A stretch of 5,933 bases of DNA from an uncultured Lentisphaeria bacterium (GTDB lineage Bacteria > Verrucomicrobiota > Lentisphaeria > JABSQK01 > CAJWLW01): contig CAJWLW010000301.1 of NCBI GenBank assembly GCA_913042885.1, positions 1-5,933 of the forward strand, written 5' to 3'. The position numbers and the translations under genes are program-made. Shown here piece after piece: positions 1 through 5,642 of the stretch. Within the stretch, counting starts at the first letter, position 1, and every line of letters begins with the position of its first letter. Under the pieces are notes generated by a model, which was not told where the DNA came from, made no database searches, and saw only the letters and a program-made list of their open reading frames with translations.

Positions 1-974
1 GCCATGACGAAATAGCGGAACGCATCGACTCCGAATTGGTCGCACATGGTGATCGGATCAACTGCGTTCCCGACGGACTTGCCCATCTTGTCTTTGCCGA
101 TAAGCCACCAGCCGTGCGCAAAAACAGTTCGCGGCAGCGGCAACCCGATGGCTTTCAGCATGGTCGGCCAATACACCGTATGCGTCGTCAAAATATCTTT
201 GCCGATCAAATGGTAGTCGACCGGCCACCACTTCTTGCATTGCTCGTCGTCGTTGCCGTAACCGACGGCGCTGATGTAGTTGACCAACGCGTCGAACCAG
301 ACGTAGCACACGTAGTCGTTGTCAAACGGCAGGTCAATCCCCCAGGTCAGCCGTGATTTCGGCCGGGAAATGCACAGGTCCTCAAGCGGTTTGCGCAGGA
401 ATCCAAGAGTCTCGTTGGCGCGGAAGTCCGGCTGAATGAAATCGGGATTGCTGGTGATGTATTCGACAAGCCAGTCCTGATACTTGCCCATGCGGAAGAA
501 ATAGTTGGACTCGACTATTTTGTCGACGGCGCGTTCGCACTCCGGGCACTTGTCATCGACCAGGTCTTTCTCCGTGAAGAAACGCTCGCACGGCGTGCAG
601 TATGAACCTTTGTAATCGGCCTTATAGATCTCGTCGCGATCGTACAGGTCCTGCAGGATTTTCTGCACGATCGTCTTGTGCCGGTCTTCCGTGGTGCGGA
701 TGAAGTCGTCGTTGGTGATATTCAGTCGTCGCCACAATTCGAGGAAGGGCACGACCGTGTTGTCCGCATGCTCCTGCGCCGTGACGCCCTTCTCGCTGGC
801 AGCGTCGTCGACCTTCTGCCCGTGCTCATCGGTGCCGGTCAGAAAAAACGTGTCGTCGCCAAGCAGTCGATGATACCGCGCCAGGACATCGGCGAGGATA
901 GTCGTGTAGGCATGGCCGATATGCGGCTTGTCGTTGACGTAATAGATCGGGGTCGTTATGTAAAATTTGTTCAT
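1..974 (-). CDS. metG: Methionyl-tRNA synthetase, N-terminal 324 codons (3' end outside window)
   Basis: This class I aminoacyl-tRNA synthetase charges tRNA-Met with methionine in the cytoplasm. The frame is open from the ATG at 974-972 to the left edge without interruption. Visible landmarks are the HIGH signature at residues 18-21 (PHIGH), the TDEHG segment at 48-52, the WFDAL segment at about 226-230, and the KMSKS-loop equivalent at 296-300, which here reads KMGKS. Four cysteines at 126, 129, 143 and 146 form a CxxC...CxxC zinc knuckle in the connective-peptide insertion, placed as in the Thermus-type one-knuckle enzymes. The anticodon-binding domain and any C-terminal tRNA-binding domain lie outside the window. 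No Shine-Dalgarno sequence is obvious before the ATG, but the protein begins exactly where the family does (MNKFYITTPIYYVND). It lies 109 bases downstream of the kinase gene on the same strand, so read-through from that gene is possible. Identification is firm. Confidence 0.96.
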   Translation of the reverse strand, partial: MNKFYITTPIYYVNDKPHIGHAYTTILADVLARYHRLLGDDTFFLTGTDEHGQKVDDAASEKGVTAQEHADNTVVPFLELWRRLNITNDDFIRTTEDRHKTIVQKILQDLYDRDEIYKADYKGSYCTPCERFFTEKDLVDDKCPECERAVDKIVESNYFFRMGKYQDWLVEYITSNPDFIQPDFRANETLGFLRKPLEDLCISRPKSRLTWGIDLPFDNDYVCYVWFDALVNYISAVGYGNDDEQCKKWWPVDYHLIGKDILTTHTVYWPTMLKAIGLPLPRTVFAHGWWLIGKDKMGKSVGNAVDPITMCDQFGVDAFRYFVM

Positions 975-1045
975 TGTGGGAATCGCAGATATCAGGTTTC
1001 AGCTGTGAAAAAGAAAAGACGGTGCCGCTGTCAAATTTATCAGAC

Positions 1046-1068
1046 TGTCAGTTGTGCACTCGCTGACA
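1046..1068. repeat. Inverted repeat TGTCAG-N11-CTGACA between kinase gene and metG
   Basis: Perfect 6-base arms (1046-1051 and 1063-1068) flank an 11-base centre that contains the palindrome GTGCAC. In the transcribed (minus) direction it lies 16 bases past the kinase stop codon and about 70 bases before metG. It could be a weak hairpin at the kinase 3' end or a dyad operator for metG. No T-run follows it, so it is not a convincing intrinsic terminator. The role is unknown. Confidence 0.3.
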
Positions 1069-1083
1069 CCTGAAAACCTCTCT

Positions 1084-2985
1084 TCACCGGCCGGCCGGCA
1101 TGGTCAACTCGTTGTACAGCTTTTCGAAGCAATCAGTAATGCCTTCTTCAGATTCGCAGCCCATGATTTTCTGTGGCGTGTACTGAACGATCGTTTTCAT
1201 TTCCTCGTCGGATTCAGCGGCACCCGGAGCAACATGGCGAACAACCAACTCCGCGTTGGTTGCAAAAAGTGTGGTGGCGTGTTTGTTTGCCGGAAAGAGT
1301 GTAGGTGTTCCGGTTTGCTTTCTGCAATACTCCGTGAAGTCGGTGAGCAGCTGAAAATTAGGCACGAAACATCGATCGCTGCCAAGCGGTTTAAGGACAC
1401 CGGCCTTGAGCAGCCAGGCGAAAACGCGAATGACTGGATCACGCGTAATGCATAGCATCGTACTGATCTCGGCGATGGTGTTTTCGGTGTTCAGCGCCAG
1501 CGTTCGCTTCTCGCTGAGCGTATCGACCGCCGGCGTCCCGCAATTGGCATAGAGTAAGCGCAACTGATTCAGTACATGATAGCTGCAGTCGCCTTGCATC
1601 AGCGGGTGGACGCTGGCGTTGGCCGTCCGCAGCCGGTCGGACAGGGCCGTCACGATCTTGTCCATCCATGGCGGCAACTTATCGAGGCCGCGCTGGAGGA
1701 GTGGTTCGGTAATCACGAAAACTTCCGTATCCGTGATAGCCCGGACAGAAGCCGACCTCGGTGCTGGTGAAATCACCGCCATCTCCCCGACGGTATCGCC
1801 TTCCACAAGGCGCATGAGCCGTACGGATTGGCCGCGCATTTCTTTGAACACTTCCACTTCACCGCTCGTGATCATGTAAGCTTCGGTCCCCTGCTCACCT
1901 TCGCGCATGATCATTTCGCCGGCAGCAAATGACCGACGCACAGAGGCGGTGTGGCCGGCCAGCAGATCGTCGATTGCAGCAGCGAATTCCTCGACGCTTT
2001 GGTAACGGTCATCACGCTCGTAAGCCATTGCTTTGGAAATGATGTTGCAGAGTTCCTGCGGGATCTCACGCTCCGGCGCCTGGATCGCGGGGTCGACAAA
2101 ATTTCCGGACTCGGCATTGGATAGAACCTCGTAGACATCGTCACCGCGGTACGGCGATTCCAGCGTGGCGATGGCGTAGAGCGTCGAGCCGAGTAGAAAA
2201 ATATCACTGCGGTGATCAACCTCGTCGGTCAAGCCCTTGGCAAGTTCCGGCGGCATATACGACGGGGTTCCCTTGATGATGCCGAACTGTGTCTGGTCGC
2301 TGTCCTCGTTGCTGAACAGACTGGGCGACTCGGCACCGTCCGCCCCGCTGGCACGGGTGACACGTGCCAGGCCCCAGTCCATCACCAGCACTTCGCCAAA
2401 ATGCGCCACCATGATGTTGTCCGGCTTTATATCACGGTGAATGATGCCCTTGGCATGAGCGAAGGCGATAGCGTCGCAGACCTTGCGAAAAACAGTTAGC
2501 AGCGTGTACAGACTGTAGGCATCAAGGTAGATCTGGTCGCCGGCCGCAAGACGTTGCAGCACCTGCCCCAGAGAATCGCCGCGGACCATTTTCATCGAGA
2601 AGAACGGGGTATCGTCGGGCAATACCCCAAGTTCATGAACCGGGATGATGTTGGGATGCTCGAGTCCGGCGGTCAGGCGGGCTTCGGCGATAAAATTATC
2701 GAACAGGATCGGGTCCGTTTTGCTGTCCGGCAGGATTGCTTTGAGGACTGTCGTCCGCTGCAGGTCACAGTCCTCGGCCCGCAGAATTGCCCCCATCCCA
2801 CCGCGGGCGATCTCCTGACCGACCGTGTACTTTTCGCTGGCAACCTGGCGATCGAGAATCGTGCTCCCGAACTCCTTGGCCGTGACCTTGGTGTGTTTGG
2901 CAAGAATCTCACTGGTTTCCAACGCTACGACGGTCTCGTCGTTATCGCCCATGCCCACTTTACGAATTCTCACGGGATCCGGCAC
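1084..2985 (-). CDS. Hanks-type Ser/Thr protein kinase fused to cyclic-nucleotide-binding and CRP-like winged-helix domains
   Basis: Predicted cytoplasmic protein kinase of 633 residues; I see no transmembrane segment. Kinase domain, about 53-345: glycine-rich loop IARGGMG (59-65), ATP lysine K82 (VLK), helix-C glutamate E101, catalytic loop HRDIKPDN (183-190), DWG in place of DFG (203-205), GTPSYMPPE with E247, and D261 of subdomain IX. All catalytic residues are present, so activity is expected. The activation segment is long and acidic (about 206-238). Residues about 346-455 form a cyclic-nucleotide-binding fold; its phosphate-binding cassette keeps G400, E401 and R410 followed by Ser-Ala. 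A linker helix (about 437-458) leads to a winged-helix-like stretch (about 470-545). Its recognition-helix motif R515-D516-P-V-I-R520 parallels RETVGR of E. coli CRP. The last 80 residues are unrecognised. The start is a GTG preceded two codons upstream by an in-frame TGA, so the frame cannot begin earlier; ATG at 2952 (Met12) is an alternative. Neither has a good Shine-Dalgarno. The substrate is unknown. Confidence 0.93.
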   Translation of the reverse strand: MPDPVRIRKVGMGDNDETVVALETSEILAKHTKVTAKEFGSTILDRQVASEKYTVGQEIARGGMGAILRAEDCDLQRTTVLKAILPDSKTDPILFDNFIAEARLTAGLEHPNIIPVHELGVLPDDTPFFSMKMVRGDSLGQVLQRLAAGDQIYLDAYSLYTLLTVFRKVCDAIAFAHAKGIIHRDIKPDNIMVAHFGEVLVMDWGLARVTRASGADGAESPSLFSNEDSDQTQFGIIKGTPSYMPPELAKGLTDEVDHRSDIFLLGSTLYAIATLESPYRGDDVYEVLSNAESGNFVDPAIQAPEREIPQELCNIISKAMAYERDDRYQSVEEFAAAIDDLLAGHTASVRRSFAAGEMIMREGEQGTEAYMITSGEVEVFKEMRGQSVRLMRLVEGDTVGEMAVISPAPRSASVRAITDTEVFVITEPLLQRGLDKLPPWMDKIVTALSDRLRTANASVHPLMQGDCSYHVLNQLRLLYANCGTPAVDTLSEKRTLALNTENTIAEISTMLCITRDPVIRVFAWLLKAGVLKPLGSDRCFVPNFQLLTDFTEYCRKQTGTPTLFPANKHATTLFATNAELVVRHVAPGAAESDEEMKTIVQYTPQKIMGCESEEGITDCFEKLYNELTMPAGR

Positions 2986-3027
2986 TGGTCAGACTCTGTT
3001 ATCGGATTTGGAATTGCGTGTTGTGGA

Positions 3028-3219
3028 TTAACAAGCGCCGGTGCCGTCGAATGCCGCGAACTGGGATTTGCCGACGTGACACTCCGGGCACAACCAGTCG
3101 TCATCAAGCTTTTAAAGCGGTTTCGGGCATGACATCCTGCGGCAGATCGCCGAACCCTGGTCGTAGACATAGCCGCACAGCATGCAACTGTAACAGGGGT
3201 CCCGAGTCTCTGGCAGCAC
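3028..3219 (-). pseudogene. Rubredoxin, interrupted by two compensating single-base indels
   Basis: Rubredoxins are small one-iron electron carriers in which two CxxC knuckles hold Fe(Cys)4. The first knuckle, CMLCGYVYD, reads in frame from about 3186. The second, DDDWLCPECHVGKSQF, reads in the same frame down to the stop at 3028-3030. An in-frame TAA at 3114-3112 separates them. Between the knuckles the expected loop appears in another frame at 3157-3111 as GFGDLPQDVMPETALK, where MPET matches the usual APGT. Restoring one C near 3160 (giving the family-typical YVYDP) and removing one A from the AAAA run at 3113-3110 yields a 63-residue protein with 28 residues between the knuckles, one fewer than usual. 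The GTG at 3219 is the likely start because the only in-frame ATG nearby would remove the first cysteine; no Shine-Dalgarno is seen. The gene ends 42 bases before the kinase gene. Sequencing error and true decay cannot be told apart here. Confidence 0.8.
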
Positions 3220-3252
3220 AAAAGTGAGCAGGATCAGGTTAGCCAAATCACT

Positions 3253-3280
3253 ACAATAGAAGTATTTTGCACCTTTGCAA
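3253..3280 (-). promoter_or_regulatory. Candidate sigma70-like promoter for rubredoxin-kinase transcription
   Basis: On the minus strand TTGCAA (3280-3275) and TATTGT (3258-3253) are 16 bases apart, each matching 4 of 6 consensus positions, in the most AT-rich stretch of the gap. Transcription would begin near 3246, about 27 bases before the proposed GTG of the rubredoxin gene. The match is modest and rests on position and composition as much as on the hexamers. Confidence 0.25.
3267..3280. promoter_or_regulatory. Palindrome TTGCA-CCTT-TGCAA, possible operator
   Basis: Perfect 5-base arms flank a 4-base centre. The right arm overlaps the proposed minus-strand -35 hexamer, a place where a bound dimer could control transcription. 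I cannot assign it to a regulator family. A 14-base dyad this short can arise by chance. Confidence 0.25.
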
Positions 3281-3294
3281 TGAGATTCCACCCT

Positions 3295-3320
3295 TGCCTG
3301 CCGCACGCTGCAGGCATTTT
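3295..3320 (+). terminator. Terminator-like hairpin followed by TTTT in the leader of the WecA/TagO-like gene
   Basis: TGCCTGC (3295-3301) pairs perfectly with GCAGGCA (3310-3316) across an 8-base loop, and TTTT follows directly (3317-3320). This is the layout of a weak intrinsic terminator on the plus strand. No plus-strand gene lies upstream in the window, so if it works it would either attenuate a long leader or stop stray antisense transcripts. The T-run is short, so efficiency is doubtful. Confidence 0.3.
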
Positions 3321-3403
3321 CGGGGACGCTGTCAGACACGGGTTGCCGTTCGTATCCGTCACAACGCGTCATCTAAATCCCAAACTGCAAACGAAGTTCA
3401 ACT

Positions 3404-4510
3404 ATGAGTTGGTGGGTTATCTATATTGGCATCTTGCTGACGGCCGTCGGCGTGACGATGATACTGACGCCGCTGTGCCGGCGTTGGGCGTTTCGCTCGG
3501 GTTTCCTCGATTGCCCGCTCGGCGAACATCACAAGCAGCACCGGGAAAAAACTCCGCTGCTCGGCGGCCTGGCGATGATGCTGGGCTGGTTGATTACACT
3601 TTTCGGGGGACTGGCACTGGCGTACCTGGCTGTCGAACACCTCGATCCTGAATTGGCGCAACAGATGCAGGGCATCCCCAATGTCTTCAGCCGCCTCGCG
3701 ACCCTTGCCGGCGGCGCAGTGTTCCTTTGTATCATGGGCATCATCGATGATCGACACCAACTCGGTCCCTTCCGGAAGTTCGGCTGCCAGATCGTTGTCT
3801 GTGGCATCGTCGCCCTGGCGCCTGAATTACGGGTCAGCATGTTTGCGACGTATCCGATGGTATCGTGGCTGCTGACAGTGCTGTGGTTCGTTTTCATCAT
3901 CAACGCCTTCAACTTCTTCGACAACATGGATGGACTCGCCTCCGGCCTGGCGGTGATCGCCAGCTGCCTGTTCGGCCTGACCGCCGCCCTGCAGCAGCAA
4001 TATTACGTTGCCAGTCTCGGCGCTGTCACCGCCGGCACTGCATTGGGCTTCTACATTTACAACAGGTATCCGGCCAGTATTTTCATGGGTGACGCGGGCA
4101 GCCATTTTCTCGGCTTCCTGTTGTCGGCCCTGGCGACGCTGACGATCTTCCACCGCAGTGACAGCACGAGCACGGTGGCGGCCTGGCTGATTCCGGCGTT
4201 CATCCTGGCGCTGCCGATCTTCGATACATTTGCCGTCATCGTTATTCGTCTGCGTGCCGGGAAACCGATTTATTATGGCGACCACAATCATATTTCCCAT
4301 CGCTTCATTCGCATGGGCTTCGACCAGCCGACGGCGGTGTTGCTGGTCCATTTACTCGCATTGTCACTGGGGCTCGGCGCCGTCCTGCTGATCTGGCTGC
4401 CGACGGCTCCGACAATCATCGTGCTGGTGCAATCGCTCGCAATCCTCCTGCTCGTACTGATATTACATCACTGCGGTACCAATATGACAACGGAACAGGA
4501 AAATGATTGA
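3404..4510 (+). CDS. Polyprenyl-phosphate sugar-1-phosphate transferase, WecA/TagO/MraY family (glycosyltransferase 4)
   Basis: This integral membrane enzyme of 368 residues transfers a UDP-activated amino-sugar phosphate (typically GlcNAc-1-P) to undecaprenyl phosphate, the first lipid-linked step in O-antigen, enterobacterial common antigen, teichoic acid or related glycan synthesis. Many hydrophobic segments, roughly ten, run from residue 5 to 355. Family motifs appear in order: KTPLLGG (49-55), the Mg-binding DD at 115-116, NAFNFFDNMDGLA (167-179), GDAGS (229-233), PIFD with D274, and HNHISHRF (294-301). The His-rich HxHxxHR loop and absence of MraY-specific wording favour the WecA/TagO/RfbX-like branch over MraY; the exact sugar cannot be read. 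The ATG at 3404 gives a normal N-terminal membrane helix; no clear Shine-Dalgarno precedes it. Its last 8 bases overlap nadC. No surface-glycan gene neighbours it here. Confidence 0.93.
   Translation: MSWWVIYIGILLTAVGVTMILTPLCRRWAFRSGFLDCPLGEHHKQHREKTPLLGGLAMMLGWLITLFGGLALAYLAVEHLDPELAQQMQGIPNVFSRLATLAGGAVFLCIMGIIDDRHQLGPFRKFGCQIVVCGIVALAPELRVSMFATYPMVSWLLTVLWFVFIINAFNFFDNMDGLASGLAVIASCLFGLTAALQQQYYVASLGAVTAGTALGFYIYNRYPASIFMGDAGSHFLGFLLSALATLTIFHRSDSTSTVAAWLIPAFILALPIFDTFAVIVIRLRAGKPIYYGDHNHISHRFIRMGFDQPTAVLLVHLLALSLGLGAVLLIWLPTAPTIIVLVQSLAILLLVLILHHCGTNMTTEQEND
4492..4502 (+). promoter_or_regulatory. Purine-rich ribosome binding site of nadC
   Basis: GGAACAGGAAA directly precedes the nadC ATG and lies inside the 3' end of the transferase gene. 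GGAA at 4492-4495 has a normal 7-base spacing, whereas AGGA at 4497-4500 would be only 2 bases away. It supports the ATG at 4503 as start and coupled re-initiation at the 8-base overlap. Confidence 0.5.
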
Positions 4511-5390
4511 CAAACGTCGTCTCCCTTCACATGTCCTGCGCAGCCTGGTCCGATCGGCACTGGCGGAGGACGTTGGTGGCGGTGATGCCACGACGCTGGC
4601 GCTAATTCCCGATGATCTGGAGACAACTGGCAACATCACGACACGCGAAGATTGCGTGGTGGCCGGCATGCCGGTCGCCGAGACGGTTTTTACGGAGCTC
4701 GATCCACGAGTCGTGGTCGAAAGCGTAGTCAGTGACGGTGCCCACTGCCATGCCGGTGACACCCTGGCGGTCCTGTCCGGCCCGGGCCGGGCCCTGCTCA
4801 CTGGTGAACGGACCGCCCTGAACTTCATCCAGCGCCTCAGCGGCATTGCTACCGCCACCGCGGCCTTTGTCGATGCCTTGGGTGATTCGCCGACGCGACT
4901 GCTGGACACACGAAAAACCACGCCCGGTCTGCGGGCGCTCGAGAAATGCGCTGTCACTGCGGGTGGCGGGGAGAATCACCGGTTCGGCTTGTTCGACATG
5001 ATCATGATCAAGGACAATCACAGCCAGGTCGCCGACCTCGGCGCCCCAGGCGGCATTGCGCGGGCCGTGGCCAACTGCCGCGAGCTTTATCCCGGACTCA
5101 AGATTGAAGTCGAAGCCGATACACTGGATCAAGTCCGGGCAGCGCTGAACGCGAAGGCCGACTTCATATTGCTCGACAACATGACCAACGAGGAAATGGC
5201 AGTAGCCGTGGCGCTGCGCAACGAGATCAACCTCCAGGCACTGCTCGAAGCGAGCGGCGGCATCACGCTGGATCGAGTGCTGTCAATGGCTGGCCTTGGC
5301 CTTGATTACATCAGTGTCGGCGCCATTACGCATTCCGCCGGGTCGATCGATATCGGCCTCGACTTCGATACGGAAGTTTCCTATCCGTAG
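4503..5390 (+). CDS. nadC: Nicotinate-nucleotide pyrophosphorylase (carboxylating), quinolinate phosphoribosyltransferase
   Basis: This soluble enzyme converts quinolinate and phosphoribosyl pyrophosphate to nicotinate mononucleotide, CO2 and pyrophosphate, the step where the de novo NAD pathway enters the shared branch. The 295-residue length is normal. Landmarks are EDVGGGDATT (22-31) in the N-terminal domain, GERTALNFIQRLSG (101-114), DTRKTTPGLR (135-144), EKCAV with E147 and K148, GGGENHRFGLFD (154-165), IKDNH (169-173), the acidic pair in IEVEAD (201-206), LLDNM (223-227), SGG (251-253) and SVGAITHSA (271-279). These supply the expected Arg/Lys/His quinolinate and phosphate contacts, so the enzyme should be active. 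The start overlaps the end of the membrane transferase gene by 8 bases, which suggests translational coupling. Neither nadA nor nadB is in the window. Identification is firm. Confidence 0.97.
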   Translation: MIDKRRLPSHVLRSLVRSALAEDVGGGDATTLALIPDDLETTGNITTREDCVVAGMPVAETVFTELDPRVVVESVVSDGAHCHAGDTLAVLSGPGRALLTGERTALNFIQRLSGIATATAAFVDALGDSPTRLLDTRKTTPGLRALEKCAVTAGGGENHRFGLFDMIMIKDNHSQVADLGAPGGIARAVANCRELYPGLKIEVEADTLDQVRAALNAKADFILLDNMTNEEMAVAVALRNEINLQALLEASGGITLDRVLSMAGLGLDYISVGAITHSAGSIDIGLDFDTEVSYP

Positions 5391-5641
5391 GGCCCAGTGA
5401 CACTCTTGTGGGCAGGTAATTGTCGAGTCGATACGGCGGCATTTTCTCCGGTGCCGATAAAAGTCCAGCGCAACACTCCTGTTCCCACTCCCCTTGATTC
5501 CGCCAGTCCATGGCAATGTCCGAGGACGGTCAAACCTGGACGAACTGCCTTGAAACGGTACGATGTCGTCTCTAACGGTGACACAGGCGGCCGGGCACCG
5601 GAAACATAACTGCGAGACTCGGCGCGGCGCAGTTCATCCGG
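5391..5641. other. Intergenic region between convergent nadC and HIT-family gene
   Basis: The 251 bases hold no convincing gene; short open frames lack recognisable content and starts with ribosome binding sites. A 5-base dyad GCCCA-N12-TGGGC (5392-5413) follows the nadC stop directly but lacks a T-run. The strongest structure is the two-part stem-loop at the right end. No canonical intrinsic terminator for nadC is visible. Confidence 0.5.
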
Positions 5642-5642
5642 T
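5597..5642. terminator. Two-part stem-loop at the convergent gene ends
   Basis: Outer arms ACCGGA (5597-5602) and TCCGGT (5637-5642) and inner arms AACTGCG (5608-5614) and CGCAGTT (5628-5634) are all perfect, 13 base pairs in total, with a small asymmetric internal loop and a 13-base GC-rich apical loop. The outer right arm includes the first base of the stop codon complement of the HIT gene. Its place between convergent genes suggests a shared 3' end structure. The lack of a T-run on either strand argues against simple intrinsic termination. Confidence 0.4.

Larger units (their letters stand above)
3220..3403. other. Divergent intergenic region between rubredoxin and WecA/TagO-like gene
   Basis: These 184 bases separate two divergently read genes, so promoters for both are expected here. 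The left part (about 3239-3290) is noticeably AT-rich and holds a palindrome and a possible minus-strand promoter. The right part holds a terminator-like hairpin. For the plus strand I can offer only weak candidates: TACAAT at 3252-3257 with no good -35, and TTCGTA/TCTAAA at 3349-3354 and 3372-3377 with 17-base spacing. I see no convincing additional coding sequence. Confidence 0.5.

Noticed and set aside
1087..1099. CCGG tandem repeat at the kinase gene 3' end
   Set aside because: It encodes the terminal Pro-Ala-Gly-Arg and is too short to treat as a repeat element.
3108..3118. TTTAAAA slippery heptamer as a site of programmed -1 frameshifting in the rubredoxin gene
   Set aside because: The phase fits X XXY YYZ in the middle frame, but a -1 shift leads to a frame without the second knuckle; a +1 shift would be needed. 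A simple extra A explains the sequence better, and the first indel would remain unexplained.
2554..3132. Open frame of 192 codons on the plus strand across the kinase gene start
   Set aside because: It lies opposite a kinase domain with all catalytic motifs and opposite the rubredoxin remnant, and its translation shows no recognisable family; it is an antisense shadow.
3112..3372. An 86-codon minus-strand protein starting at ATG 3372 and ending at the first rubredoxin knuckle
   Set aside because: The upstream 50 residues resemble nothing, and cross the AT-rich promoter-like region; the reading is better explained as a rubredoxin starting near 3219 and broken by indels.
3827..4351. Open frame of 174 codons on the minus strand inside the membrane transferase gene
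   Set aside because: Its translation is rich in Gln, Arg and Glu as expected for the antisense of a membrane protein gene, and the plus strand carries all family motifs.
4779..4788. Perfect palindrome GGCCCGGGCC in nadC
   Set aside because: It falls in coding sequence for Gly-Pro-Gly-Arg-Ala and is explained by GC-rich codon use.
4602..5132. Open frame of 176 codons on the minus strand inside nadC
   Set aside because: The nadC frame accounts for this sequence with conserved motifs throughout; the antisense frame shows nothing recognisable.
5392..5413. Dyad GCCCA-N12-TGGGC right after the nadC stop as a terminator
   Set aside because: Only five base pairs, a 12-base loop and no following T-run.
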